Assembly: GCF_037203605.1 (NCBI RefSeq)
Contig: NZ_JBBDHC010000016.1
Location: 23,631 to 87,630, forward strand
Source: Denitratimonas tolerans
GTDB lineage: Bacteria > Pseudomonadota > Gammaproteobacteria > Xanthomonadales > Xanthomonadaceae
DNA: 64,000 nucleotides
Reading direction: 5' to 3'
Part shown: in pieces, positions 26,222 through 36,300 of the stretch
Position numbering within the stretch: position 1 is the stretch's first letter
How the letters are laid out: each line of letters opens with the position of its first letter
Translations under genes and position numbers: made by a program
The notes under the pieces: model-generated
Databases searched by the model: none
The model's input: the letters and a program-made list of their open reading frames with translations, nothing else
What the model was told of the DNA's origin: nothing

Positions 26222-27337
26222 GTGCCCGCTCCGCTGACGGTGATGCAGCTCCTGCCGGCGCTGGAGTCGGGCGGCGTGGAGCGCTCGACGATCGAGATCG
26301 CGCAGGCGCTGTCGCGCGCCGGGCACCGCGCGCTGGTGGTGTCGGCCGGCGGACGGCTGGTGCCGGAGCTGGAAGCGGCCGGCGGCACCCACTTCACCTT
26401 GGCCATCGGCCGCAAGTCGCCGTTCGTGCTGCGCCAGGTGTTCGCGCTGCGGCGGCTGATCGAGCGGCAGCGACCCGACGTCGTGCATGCGCGCTCGCGC
26501 CTGCCGGCGTGGATCGCGCAGTTCGCCCTGCGCGGCCTGCGCGGGCCGAGGCCCGCCGTCGTCACCACCGTGCACGGACTCAATTCCGTCAGCGCCTACA
26601 GCGCCATCCTGACGCGCGGCGAGCGCGTGGTCTGCGTTTCGGAAACCGTGCGTCGCCACGTGCTGACGCACTATCCCAAAGTCGATCCGCAGGCGCTGCG
26701 GGTGATCGAGCGCGGCATCGATCCGGCCGCCTTTCCTCGCGGGCACCGCGCCAGCGAGGCCTGGCGCGCGGCGTTCTTCGCGCAGCACCCGGCGCTGGCG
26801 GGGCGGCCGTGGTTCGTGCTGCCGGGGCGCGGCACCCGGCTCAAGGGCCACGCCGAAGCGCTCGCGCTCATCGCGCGGCTGCGCGCGCGCGGCGGCGAGG
26901 CGGCGCTCCTGCTGCAGGGCGTGGTCGAGCCCGGCCGCGAACGCTATGTGGACGAACTGCGCGCCGAGGCCGCGCGTCTTGGCGTGGGCGACCGCGTCGC
27001 CTTTGCGCCGCCGCGTCCCGACATCCGCGAGGTGATGGCCGAATCGCTGGCCGTGCTGCAGCTGTCCTCCCGCCCCGAGGCCTTCGGCCGCACCGTGACC
27101 GAGGCGCTGTCGCTGGGCGTGCCGGTGCTGGGCTGGGACCACGGCGGGGTGGGCGAGCTGCTGGGGCGCGGTTTCCCCGAAGGCGCGGTGGCGCGGGATG
27201 ACCTGGATGCGCTGTGCGGACGCGCCCTGGCGTGGCTGGCACGGCGCCCGCAGCCGGCACCCTTCGAGGCGTTCTCGCTCGATGCCATGCAGGCCGCGAC
27301 GCTGGCGGTCTACGCCGAGGTGCGCGATGGCCGCTGA
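26222..27337 (+). CDS. Glycosyltransferase, GT4 family
   Basis: 371 residues, GT-B fold, no signal peptide, acting at the cytoplasmic face of the inner membrane. The N-terminal glycine loop LESGGVERSTIEIA and the C-terminal donor motif SSRPEAFGRTVTEALSLGVPVLGWDHGGVGELL are typical retaining GT4 enzymes. It starts with GTG (26222), or possibly ATG 26243. The next gene is an O-antigen-ligase-like protein that overlaps its end by 11 nt, so it probably adds a sugar to LPS core or a surface glycan. Sugar unknown. Confidence 0.9.
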   Translation: MPAPLTVMQLLPALESGGVERSTIEIAQALSRAGHRALVVSAGGRLVPELEAAGGTHFTLAIGRKSPFVLRQVFALRRLIERQRPDVVHARSRLPAWIAQFALRGLRGPRPAVVTTVHGLNSVSAYSAILTRGERVVCVSETVRRHVLTHYPKVDPQALRVIERGIDPAAFPRGHRASEAWRAAFFAQHPALAGRPWFVLPGRGTRLKGHAEALALIARLRARGGEAALLLQGVVEPGRERYVDELRAEAARLGVGDRVAFAPPRPDIREVMAESLAVLQLSSRPEAFGRTVTEALSLGVPVLGWDHGGVGELLGRGFPEGAVARDDLDALCGRALAWLARRPQPAPFEAFSLDAMQAATLAVYAEVRDGR

Positions 27338-28583
27338 GCGCGCGCACCTGTCGCTGGCACACGGGCTGCTGCTGGCCACGGTGGCGGTGCTGCCCTTCGG
27401 CGTGGCGGCCGAGCTGCCGGTGCTGGCCGGTGCCATTGCCGGACTGATTGCCCTCGCGCGCGGGCGCATCGACTGGGCGCTGCCGACGACGCGCCTGGCG
27501 CTTGTGCTGGGGCTGGCCTACTGGCTGCCCCAGCTTGCGTCGGCCCCGGACAGCCTGGCTCCGGAAAAGAGCTGGGTGGAAGTCGCGCTCGACCTGCGCT
27601 TCCTGCCCTTCCTCCTGTTCGTGGCGCAGCCGGTGCGCGAGGGGCAGGACGCCGGCCGCACGCTGCTGACCGGCATCGCGGCGCTCACCCTGACCTGGTG
27701 CGCCGACGCGCTGCTGCAGGCCACGACCGGGCTGAGCCTGGGCGGTGCCGCCACCAGCGACCGCCTCAGCGGGATTTTTGGTGCCGGCAATCTCAAGCTC
27801 GGCGGCGTGATCGCGGTGCTGGCACCGTTCGCGCTCATCGCGGCCTGGCACAGGTTCCGCGCCTGGGGGCTGCTGGTCTGCTTCCTCGCGCTGCTGGTGG
27901 TGGTGCTCTTGGCCGGCGCGCGGGCAGCGTGGATCGGGCTGGCGCTGGGCAGCGGATTGGCGCTCTGGCACCTGCTCGGCGGCCGCCGAGCGCTGCTCGG
28001 GCTGGTTGCCGCAATGGTCCTGGTCGCGCTGGTTTCGGCGCTGGGCTACGTGTCGTCCGAACGTTTCGCGCAGCGCCTCGATCGCACCGCAGCGGCGCTC
28101 GGCGCTGACCACGACGGCATCGAGCACGCGCTGTCGGGCCGCCTGGCCATCTGGGACGTGGCCTGGCGCATGGGCGAGGACCATCCGGTCAACGGCGTGG
28201 GCGTGCGCGCCTTCCGCCATGCCTATCCCGATTACGCGGCACCGGATGATGTATTCGTCGATGCGCAGACCGGGCAGGGGGCCTTCCACGCCCACCAGAT
28301 CATGCTGGAATTGTGGAGCGAAACCGGCGCGATCGGGCTGGCCTGCTGGCTGCTTGCCGTGCTGTTCGGCTGGCGCGGCTGGCGACGCCAGCCCGCGAAC
28401 GCACGAGCGCGCGCGATGCCCGCGGCCATCGCGCTGGTGGTGGCGCTGTTTCCGGTCAACACGCACTACGCGGTCTATTCCGCCTTCTGGGGCCTGCTCC
28501 TGATCTGGCTGGTCGGCATCTGGCTGGCGCTCCTGGCCGGTGCCGCGGATCCGTCAGCAGACGCGGCGCACCCCGGCCGCTGA
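27327..28583 (+). CDS. O-antigen ligase/polymerase-like membrane protein (WaaL/Wzy_C family)
   Basis: 418 residues with about ten hydrophobic segments and one long periplasmic loop. The loop ends in the Wzy_C hallmark HAHQIMLELWSETGAIGLACW, and an Arg (GARAAWIGL) lies in the preceding helix region. WaaL joins O-antigen to lipid A-core; Wzy polymerises repeats. The sequence alone does not separate them, but the neighbouring LPS acyltransferase and Kdo transferase favour WaaL-like ligation. ATG 27327 overlaps the glycosyltransferase gene. Confidence 0.85.
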   Translation: MAAERAHLSLAHGLLLATVAVLPFGVAAELPVLAGAIAGLIALARGRIDWALPTTRLALVLGLAYWLPQLASAPDSLAPEKSWVEVALDLRFLPFLLFVAQPVREGQDAGRTLLTGIAALTLTWCADALLQATTGLSLGGAATSDRLSGIFGAGNLKLGGVIAVLAPFALIAAWHRFRAWGLLVCFLALLVVVLLAGARAAWIGLALGSGLALWHLLGGRRALLGLVAAMVLVALVSALGYVSSERFAQRLDRTAAALGADHDGIEHALSGRLAIWDVAWRMGEDHPVNGVGVRAFRHAYPDYAAPDDVFVDAQTGQGAFHAHQIMLELWSETGAIGLACWLLAVLFGWRGWRRQPANARARAMPAAIALVVALFPVNTHYAVYSAFWGLLLIWLVGIWLALLAGAADPSADAAHPGR

Positions 28584-28672
28584 TGGCTCCGCCGCGCCGC
28601 GACAGCGCGCCGCTGCATTCGCGCGCCGCTGCGGCTATGGTGACCGGCCGTCCACGCCGTGAGGTCATCCCC

Positions 28673-29233
28673 ATGCGATCCCTGTCCACGTTTTGCCTGC
28701 TCGCCGCCTCCGGCGTCGCCTTCGCCTCGCCGGCCGATGACTTCTGGCGCGAGCTTTCGAGCCTCTGCGGCAAGTCCTACACCGGCCAGGTGGTGCAGGA
28801 ACCGGCCGGCGACGACGGTTTCGCCGGCAAGCGCCTGGTGATGCACGTGCGCGACTGCGGTGCCGATCGCATCCGCGTCCCGTTCGTCGTGGGCGAGGAT
28901 CTCTCGCGCACCTGGGTGCTGACCCGCAGGGGCGACCGGATCGAGCTCAAGCACGACCACCGCCACGCCGACGGCACGCCGGAGGAGGTCACGATGTACG
29001 GTGGCACCACCGCCAACGCCGGGCGCGCCGATGCGCAGTATTTTCCGGCCGACGAGGAAACCCGCCGGGTCATCGAATACGCCTTCTCCAACGTCTGGTC
29101 GATGCGGCTGGTGCCGGGCAAGACCTTCAGCTACGGCGTGCAGCGCCTCGGCACCGAGCGGGTGTTCCAGGTGGATTTCGATCTGCAGAACGCCGTGGAC
29201 GCGCCGCCCGCGCCCTGGGGCTGGAGCGACTGA
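28673..29233 (+). CDS. Secreted protein of unknown function
   Basis: 186 residues with a clear signal peptide (MRSLSTFCLLAASGVAFASP). Mature sequence contains WRELSSLCGKSYTGQVVQEP, FVVGEDLSRTWVLTR, and VWSMRLVPGKTFSYGVQRLGTERVFQVDFDL, an all-beta look with two Cys (LCGKSY, RDCGAD). I do not recognise the family by name. GAGGTCATCCCC precedes ATG 28673. It is convergent with the lipid A acyltransferase gene. Confidence 0.75.
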   Translation: MRSLSTFCLLAASGVAFASPADDFWRELSSLCGKSYTGQVVQEPAGDDGFAGKRLVMHVRDCGADRIRVPFVVGEDLSRTWVLTRRGDRIELKHDHRHADGTPEEVTMYGGTTANAGRADAQYFPADEETRRVIEYAFSNVWSMRLVPGKTFSYGVQRLGTERVFQVDFDLQNAVDAPPAPWGWSD

Positions 29234-29246
29234 ACACCGGCGCGCC

Positions 29247-30185
29247 TCAGTCGTAGACCGGTGCCGCGCCCTCGGGACGGCGCTTGAAGCGCTTGTGCAG
29301 CCACAGGTACTGCGCCGGTGCCTCGCGCGCCATCGCCTCGATCGCGGCCATCACCCGCGCGGTGTCGGCGGCGGCGTCGGTGCCGGGAAAATCCTCGAAC
29401 GGCGGCTTGACCTCCAACCGGTAGCTGCCGTCGGCCTCGCGCCGGTGGAAGAAGGCCAGCACGGCGGCACCGGACAGGCGCGCGAGCTGGTGGGTGGAGG
29501 TGAGGCTGCGCGCCGGCTCGCCGAAGAACGGCACGAACACGTTGTCGCCGCGCAGCGTGTCCTGGTCGGGCGCGAACCACAGCACGCCGCCCTGCTTGAG
29601 GTGGCGCAGCGCCGGCCGCAGCTCGTCGCGCCCGAACATGGCGCTGGCGTAGCGCAGCCGGCCGCGCTTGACCGCCCACTCCATCGCGGCGGTGTCGTGC
29701 GGACGATACATGCCGGCAACGGGAACCACGTCGCACAGCAGGCGTCCGCAGATTTCCAGGGTCATGAAGTGCCCGGAGATCAGGATCACGCCGCGCCCGC
29801 CGGCGTGCGCCTTTTGCAGGTGCTCGACGCCGATCAGGCGGGCATCGCGGCGCATCGGCGCGATCGAGCCCCACCAGGCGCGCGCGAACTCGAACAGGCC
29901 GATGCCCAGCGCGCGGAAGTTTTCGCGCGCCAGCGCCGCACGCCAGCCCGCGTCACGCTCGGGAAAGCACAGCGCGAGGTTGGTTTCGACCACGCGCCGG
30001 CGCGATCGCAGCGTTCGGTGCAGGAACCCCCCAATCGCGCTTCCCAGCGCACGCTGCACGCCCCAGGGAAGCTGTGCGGCCAGCCACAGCGCGCCGATGC
30101 CGATCCACACCGGCCAGTGGCGCGGGGCCAGCGGCGGAGAGGGCAGCGGGAGCACGGGCGGCAGGGGACGGTCTGGGGCGGGCAT
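29247..30185 (-). CDS. Lipid A biosynthesis acyltransferase (LpxL/HtrB family)
   Basis: 312 residues with one N-terminal hydrophobic anchor. It adds a secondary acyl chain to Kdo-lipid A at the cytoplasmic face. Family motifs are VETNLALCFPERD, the catalytic H-x4-E in SGHFMTLEICGR, GMYRPHDTAAMEW, and the APDQD segment. It is divergent from the Kdo transferase gene waaA, with which it cooperates. Whether it is lauroyl- or myristoyl-specific cannot be told. Confidence 0.92.
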   Translation of the reverse strand: MPAPDRPLPPVLPLPSPPLAPRHWPVWIGIGALWLAAQLPWGVQRALGSAIGGFLHRTLRSRRRVVETNLALCFPERDAGWRAALARENFRALGIGLFEFARAWWGSIAPMRRDARLIGVEHLQKAHAGGRGVILISGHFMTLEICGRLLCDVVPVAGMYRPHDTAAMEWAVKRGRLRYASAMFGRDELRPALRHLKQGGVLWFAPDQDTLRGDNVFVPFFGEPARSLTSTHQLARLSGAAVLAFFHRREADGSYRLEVKPPFEDFPGTDAAADTARVMAAIEAMAREAPAQYLWLHKRFKRRPEGAAPVYD

Positions 30186-30222
30186 GCGCGGCGTGAGGAC
30201 AGCACGCGCCCATGGTAGCGGC

Positions 30223-30228
30223 TATCCT
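30223..30228 (+). promoter_or_regulatory. TATCCT hexamer 7 nt before the waaA start
   Basis: TATCCT-n7-ATG. A -10 element this close would place the transcript start at or next to the A of the ATG, implying a leaderless mRNA. No ribosome site precedes this ATG. Confidence 0.35.
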
Positions 30229-30235
30229 TTCGCCG

Positions 30236-31564
30236 ATGGCTTATCTCCCGCGAACCGCACGGTTTGGCAGCGCGCTGCGGCGGCTTTCCTACACCGTGGT
30301 GCTGTACCTGCTGACGCCGGTGATTTTCTATCGCCTGGTGTTCCGGGGGCTGCGCGCGCGCGGCTATTTTTCGCGCTGGTTCGAGCGCTTCGGCTTCTTC
30401 CCGGACCCGGCCATCATCTCCTCGATCTGGGTGCACGCGGTCTCGGTGGGCGAGGTCAACGCCGCCGCGCCGCTGATCGACGCCCTGCGCCAGCGCTATC
30501 CCGACGAGCTGATGGTGGTCACGACGGTCACGCCGACCGGCTCGGACCGGGTGCGCCAGCTCTGGGGCGAGGAGGTGTTCCACGTCTACCTGCCCTACGA
30601 CCTCCCGGGCGCGGTGCGGCGCTTCCTCATCCGGGTACGCCCGCGCATCGCGGTGATCATGGAAACCGAGATCTGGCCGAACCTGTTTCGCCAGTGCGAG
30701 CGGCGCGGGGTGCCGGTGGTGATCGCCAACGGGCGGCTGTCGCGCAAGTCGCTGGACGGCTACGGGCCGGTGCGGCCGCTGGTGCGCGCCGCGATCCGCA
30801 GCGCCACCTTCATCGCCGCCCAGTCGCAGCGCGACGCGCAGCGCTTCCTGGAGCTTGGCGCGCGGCCCGACCGGGTGCGGGTGGTCGGCAACCTCAAATA
30901 CGACATGCAGGTGCCCGAGTCGCTCGTTCCGCAGGCGGCGCAGTGGCGCGAGCAGTGGGGAAAGCAGCGCCCGGTCTGGATCGCGGCCAGCACCCACGAG
31001 GGCGAGGAGCTGCCGGTGATCGAGGCGCACTCGCACCTGCTGCGGCGCTTTCCCGACGCCCTGCTGCTGGTCGCGCCGCGCCATCCGGAGCGCTTCCGGC
31101 CGATGGTGCAACTGTGCCGCAGCTACGGTTTCCTCACCGCCTGCCGCAGTGAAGACGGTCTGGCGCGACCGGAAACCCAGTGCTTCGTCATCGACACCCT
31201 CGGCGAGCTGGTTTCCTTCTGCGCCGCGGCCGACGTGGCCTTCGTGGCCGGCAGCCTGGATCCCATCGGCGGCCACAACGTGCTGGAACCGGCGGCGCTG
31301 GGCGTGCCGGTGATGGTGGGGCCAAACACCTTCAACTTTGCCGATGTGACCGAACTGCTGGTCGATCGCGGGGCCTGCCTGCGCATCACCGACGCCGAAA
31401 GCCTCGCAGGCGCACTGCAGCGCCTCCTGGGGCAGCCCGAGCTGCGCCGCGAGATGGGCGAGATCGCGATGGCGGTGGTGGAGTCGGAGCGCGGCGCGGC
31501 AGTCCGCACCCTGGAAATCGTTCACCGTACCCTGGCCGGCAAGACGCCCGTGACGATGCATTGA
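30236..31564 (+). CDS. waaA: 3-deoxy-D-manno-octulosonic acid (Kdo) transferase
   Basis: 442-residue membrane-anchored GT-B enzyme that puts Kdo on the lipid A precursor. Visible are the N-terminal anchor (YTVVLYLLTPVIFYRL), WVHAVSVGEVNAAAPLI with the catalytic Glu, TPTGSDRVRQLW, PYDLPGAVRRFL, METEIWPNLFRQCERRGVPVV, and VAGSLDPIGGHNVLEPAALG. ATG 30236 fits the family start; the GTG at 30212 is alternative. Confidence 0.95.
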   Translation: MAYLPRTARFGSALRRLSYTVVLYLLTPVIFYRLVFRGLRARGYFSRWFERFGFFPDPAIISSIWVHAVSVGEVNAAAPLIDALRQRYPDELMVVTTVTPTGSDRVRQLWGEEVFHVYLPYDLPGAVRRFLIRVRPRIAVIMETEIWPNLFRQCERRGVPVVIANGRLSRKSLDGYGPVRPLVRAAIRSATFIAAQSQRDAQRFLELGARPDRVRVVGNLKYDMQVPESLVPQAAQWREQWGKQRPVWIAASTHEGEELPVIEAHSHLLRRFPDALLLVAPRHPERFRPMVQLCRSYGFLTACRSEDGLARPETQCFVIDTLGELVSFCAAADVAFVAGSLDPIGGHNVLEPAALGVPVMVGPNTFNFADVTELLVDRGACLRITDAESLAGALQRLLGQPELRREMGEIAMAVVESERGAAVRTLEIVHRTLAGKTPVTMH

Positions 31565-31664
31565 GGCTGGGAATCGGGAATCGGGAAAAGCGTCTGGCGC
31601 GAGAATGGCTTGTGCCACACTGCCCGACCCGCGTCGGCTGGCGCGACTCCGGTGTCCGTTGCCC

Positions 31665-33158
31665 ATGAAACTTCACAAGGCCCTGCTGTGCGCCGCGTTC
31701 TGGTGGTTCTTTCCCGGCGCACAGGCCGCCGAGGTGGACCACGCCGTCGAGGCGGCGCTTGCCGCGCGCGGCGCGGCGGATGTCCTGATCCTGCTTGACG
31801 ACCAGGCCCGACCGGCGCTGACACCGCTGTCGCCGACGGCCGCGCCGCGCCTGCGCCGGCGCGCTCTGGTGGAGGCGCTGCGCGACCGCGCGGCGCTGCA
31901 GCAGGCCGCGCTGGGTGACTGGCTGGCGTCGCGCGGCGTCGCACACCGCCGGTTCTGGCTGGTGAACGCGATCCAGGCGTCGATCGGCCCCGTCGAGCTG
32001 GCGGCGCTCTCCACGCGCGAGGGCGTTGCCCGGATTGCGGCGAACCCCTCCATCGCGCTGCGCCTTGCGCCTGCAAGCGTGCCTGGTCTTCGTCCTGCCG
32101 CGACGACGGGCGTGGAATGGGGCGTGGCGAAGATCCGCGCGCCCGAGGCCTGGGCCGCCGGCGTCACCGGGCAGGGCGTGGTAATCGGCGGTCAGGACAC
32201 CGGCTACCAGTGGGACCACCCTGCGCTCAAGGCGCAGTACCGCGGCTGGAACGGTAGCAGCGCCAGCCATGCCCGCAGCTGGCATGACGCCATCCACCCC
32301 GGAGCCCCGGCCAACAACTGCGGCTACGACGCCCCCGCCCCCTGCGATGACCACGGTCACGGCACCCACACCGCCGGCACCTTCGCCGGCGACGACGGCG
32401 GGGCCAACCGGATCGGCGTGGCACCCGGCGCGCGCTGGATCGGCTGCCGCAACATGGCCGCCGGCAACGGCACTCCGGCCACCTACATCGAGTGCATGCA
32501 GTGGTTCCTGGCACCGACCGATCCGGCCGGCAACGATCCCGATCCCGACTACGCCCCCGACATCATTTCCAACTCCTGGGGCTGCCCGGCCTCGGAGGGC
32601 TGCACCGTGGGCAACGAGCTGGCCGGCGCGGTCCAGACCCTGGTGGAGGCGGGAATCTTCTTCGTCGCGGCGGCCGGAAACGACGGGTCGACCTGCGGCT
32701 CGATCCTCGATGCGCCGGCGACCTACGACGCCAGCTTCGTGGTCGGTGCCACCACGGCGACCGATGCCATCACCGGTTTCTCCAGCCGCGGCCCGGTGGC
32801 CGGTGCCGCGGCCGCGCGTCCGGACGTGATCGCGCCCGGCTCCGGCGTGCGCTCCGCCGTCCTCGGCAACGCCTACAGCTCCATGAGCGGCACCAGCATG
32901 GCGACCCCGCACGTCGCCGGAGTCGCGGCGCTGATGATGGACGCCAACCCGGCGCTCAAGGGCCATCCGCAGGAAGTCGCCGCGCTGCTGCGCGCCACCG
33001 CCGTGCGCGACGGCATCACCGATCCGTACCGAACCAGCTGCGGCGGCCTGAGCCTGGGCACCTGGCCCAACCACCAGGCCGGCTGGGGCCGCATCGACGC
33101 CTGGGCCGCGGTGCAGGCCGCAACCCCCGACGTGTTCTCGGATGGGTTCGAGGGCTGA
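31665..33158 (+). CDS. Secreted S8 serine protease (subtilase) with DGFE C-terminus
   Basis: 497 residues: signal peptide (LLCAAFWWFFPGAQA), an I9-type propeptide up to about residue 140, then a complete catalytic domain with D178 (GGQDTGY), H232 (GHGTHT), oxyanion Asn in AAAGNDG and S411 (SGTSMATPHVAG). Several Cys suggest disulfides and an extracellular life. The last residues are VFSDGFEG, matching the DGFES near the end of the broken subtilase 15 kb upstream. ATG 31665 is chosen because it starts the signal peptide; an in-frame ATG at 31605 exists. The TonB-dependent receptor gene follows 161 nt later. Confidence 0.92.
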   Translation: MKLHKALLCAAFWWFFPGAQAAEVDHAVEAALAARGAADVLILLDDQARPALTPLSPTAAPRLRRRALVEALRDRAALQQAALGDWLASRGVAHRRFWLVNAIQASIGPVELAALSTREGVARIAANPSIALRLAPASVPGLRPAATTGVEWGVAKIRAPEAWAAGVTGQGVVIGGQDTGYQWDHPALKAQYRGWNGSSASHARSWHDAIHPGAPANNCGYDAPAPCDDHGHGTHTAGTFAGDDGGANRIGVAPGARWIGCRNMAAGNGTPATYIECMQWFLAPTDPAGNDPDPDYAPDIISNSWGCPASEGCTVGNELAGAVQTLVEAGIFFVAAAGNDGSTCGSILDAPATYDASFVVGATTATDAITGFSSRGPVAGAAAARPDVIAPGSGVRSAVLGNAYSSMSGTSMATPHVAGVAALMMDANPALKGHPQEVAALLRATAVRDGITDPYRTSCGGLSLGTWPNHQAGWGRIDAWAAVQAATPDVFSDGFEG

Positions 33159-33222
33159 GGCCCGCCCCCGCGCGGGCTTCCTGACGGAAGTCAAGTCCGG
33201 GCATGAACGCGGCGTGACGCAC

Positions 33223-33251
33223 TTGTTATGAAATCGTTGCAGGATCAGAAT
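33223..33251 (+). promoter_or_regulatory. Sigma70-like promoter for the TonB-dependent receptor
   Basis: TTGTTA at 33223-33228 and CAGAAT at 33246-33251, separated by exactly 17 bp. Each hexamer matches four of six consensus bases. It lies 69 nt ahead of the receptor start, in the only sizeable AT-containing part of the gap. Confidence 0.45.
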
Positions 33252-33319
33252 CGGCTGGCCAGACCTTCTGCGGCCCGGCACAAGGGTGCATCTTTCCAAT
33301 CATCAAGGGGTTTCAAACC

Positions 33320-36300
33320 ATGGCATCTCGCTCTATCACCAGGGGCCTGAGGCGCAGTGCGCTGACGGTCGCGCTGGGTCTGTGCTTCGTCGGCGGCGTT
33401 CAGGCCCAGACGAACGTCGCGGGCGCAGTGACCGGTCGCGCCAGCGCCGGTGACACCATCACCATCACCAATCCGGCCACCGGCTTCAGCCGCACCATCA
33501 CGGTCGATTCCAGCGGTTCCTACCGCTTCTCCCAGCTCCCGACCGGCCAGTACCAGGTCAGCCGCAACGGGGCGGATGCGCGCAACGTCGTGGTCAACGT
33601 CGGCGGTGCGACCAACGTGGACTTCTCCGCGGCCGCGCGCCTCGACACGGTGGAAGTGGTCGGCGGCGGCGTGATCAACCCGATCGACGTGTCCTCGGTC
33701 GAATCCAGCACCATCATGACCGCCGCGCAGATCGCCCGGCTCCCGGTCGCGCGCGACACCACCGCCGTGGCGCTGCTGGCACCGGGTACGGTGAAAGGCG
33801 ATGCGGCGTTCGGCAACCTGGCGTCCTTCGGCGGCGCGTCGGTGGCCGAGAACCAGTACTTCTTCAACGGTTTCAACATCACCAACACCTTCAACAACCT
33901 CGATTTCGCCGCGATCCCGTTCGAGGCGATCGCCGAGCAGCAGACCAAGACCGGCGGCTACGGCGCCGAGTTCGGCCGCTCCACCGGCGGCGTGGTGAAC
34001 CAGGTGTCCAAGCGTGGTTCCAACGAGTTCCACGCCGGCGGCAACCTGTTCTGGTCGCCCGAAAGCCTGGTCGAAACCCGCCGCAGCTACTACCTCAACG
34101 ACGGTACGCTCTCGGCCGACCGCAGCAACAACACGACCGGCACGGCGCTGACCGGCGCGGTCTGGGCCAGCGGCGCGCTGGTGCAGGATCGCCTCTTTGC
34201 CTACGGCCTGCTGCAGTACAGCGACCAGGGCGGCAGCGAGGCTTTTTCGTCTTCGCGCGGCTTCAGCACCTCGCAGACCAGCACCCAGCCCAAGTGGCTG
34301 GTGAAGCTCGACTGGAACATCAACGACAGCAACATCCTCGAGTTCACCGGCATCTCCGACCGCCGCAAGTACGAGACCGACTATTTCTCGACCAAGTACG
34401 ACGACCCGGTCAGCCCGATCAACCCGCAGTTCGACCAGTTCAAGGGCACCGAATACAACCGTGCCGGCGGCGAAACCTACATCGCCAAGTACACCGGCTA
34501 CCTCACCGATGCCATCACCCTGTCGGCGCTGGCCGGCACCAGCACCTCGGCGCGTGAAAACTACTCGGTCACCGCCGACGGCACTCGCAACTCCTATCAG
34601 GGCACGGTGGGCCAGCCCGCCAACGGCTGCCCGGTGATCACCGACGCGCGTCCTTCCGCGGTCAACCGGCAGGTGCCGTCGATCTCCGGCTGCGCGCTGG
34701 CCAACTTCCTCGGCCGTCCCGATGCGGAAGACACCCGCGACCAGTTCCGCGTCGATCTCGAATGGCTGTTCGGCGACCACATGCTGCGCGGCGGCGTGGA
34801 CATCGACAACTTCGAGTCCGTCGCCGGCGAGTCCTATTCGGGCGGCGCGGTGTGGCGCTACGGCCGCTATGCGTCGACCGGCTACACCGGCGAGAACGAG
34901 GTGGTGCGCAAGCGCGTGTTCCAGTCCGGTTCGACCGTGGCGGTCGACCAGACCGCGTTCTACATCGAAGACAGCTGGAACATCACCCCCAACTTCATGG
35001 CCTACCTCGGCCTGCGCTGGGACACCTTCGACAACATGAACGGCGACGGCGAGACCTTCGCCAAGATCAAGAACCAGTTCGCCCCGCGCCTGGGCTTCTC
35101 CTGGGACGTGAAGGGTGACTCCAGCCTCAAGGTGTTCGGCAACGCCGGCCGCTACGCCCTGCCGCTGACTGCCACCGTGGCGGTGCGCGGTGCCTCCAAG
35201 TCGCTCTACAGCGAGGAGTTCTTCACCTACACCGGCGTCGATCCGGCCACCGGCGCGCCGATCGGCCTGGTGCGCATCGACAACCCGGCCAACGGTCGCC
35301 CGATCCGCTACCTCAACAACGAGTTCGGCGTCGGCAAGAATCCCGAGACCATTGCCGACCAGGGCCTCAAGCCGATGTACCAGGACGAGTACATCTTCGG
35401 CTTCCAGAAGCAGCTCGCCGACAACCTGTCGCTGGGCACCCGCGTGGTGCGCCGCGACCTGAAGGCCGCGATCGACGACCAGTGCGACTACCGCCCGATC
35501 ATCGAGTGGGCGCTGGCCAACGGCTTCACCGACGACGGCGGCATCTTCATCGAGCCGGAAGACAAGACCCAGGACAGCGACATCGCGGTCTACAACCCGG
35601 GCTTCGCCTTCTGCCACCTCTACAACCCGGGCCGCGATTCCACCTTCAAGATGGACATCAACGGCGACGGTACCCTGGAAGAGGTGAAGCTCACCGCCGA
35701 CCAGCTCGGGCCGGACGCCAAGCGCACCTACACGGCGGTCGAAGTGTTCTTCGAGACCAGCTGGGACCGCGCCTTCCTGCAGGGCTCGTACACCTGGTCC
35801 AAGAGCCGCGGCAACACCGAGGGCGGCGTGAAGTCCGACATCGGCCAGGACGACACCGGCACCACCCAGGACTTCGACTACCCCGAGCTGATGGAGGGTG
35901 CCGACGGCTACCTGCCCAACGACCGCCGCCACAGCTTCAAGCTGTTCGGTGCCTACGACGTGACCGACACGGTGACGGTGGGCGCGGCGCTGATCATGCA
36001 GTCGGGCCGGCCGATCAACTGCTTCGGCTTCCACCCGACCGACTCGGGCTACGGCAACAGCTACTTCTACTGCGAGGGCGAGCTCAAGCCGCGCGGCACC
36101 TCCGGCCGTACGCCGTGGACCCGCACCCTGGACCTGAACGTGCAGTGGCGTCCGGCCTTCGCCGAGGATCGCCTGACCCTCAAGATGGACGTGTTCAACG
36201 TCTTCGACAGCCAGCGCGAGACCTCGGTCAACGAGTTCGGCGAAGACTCCGCCGGCAACTGGCAGCCGAACGTGTGGCAGTCGGCCACCGGTTACCAGGC

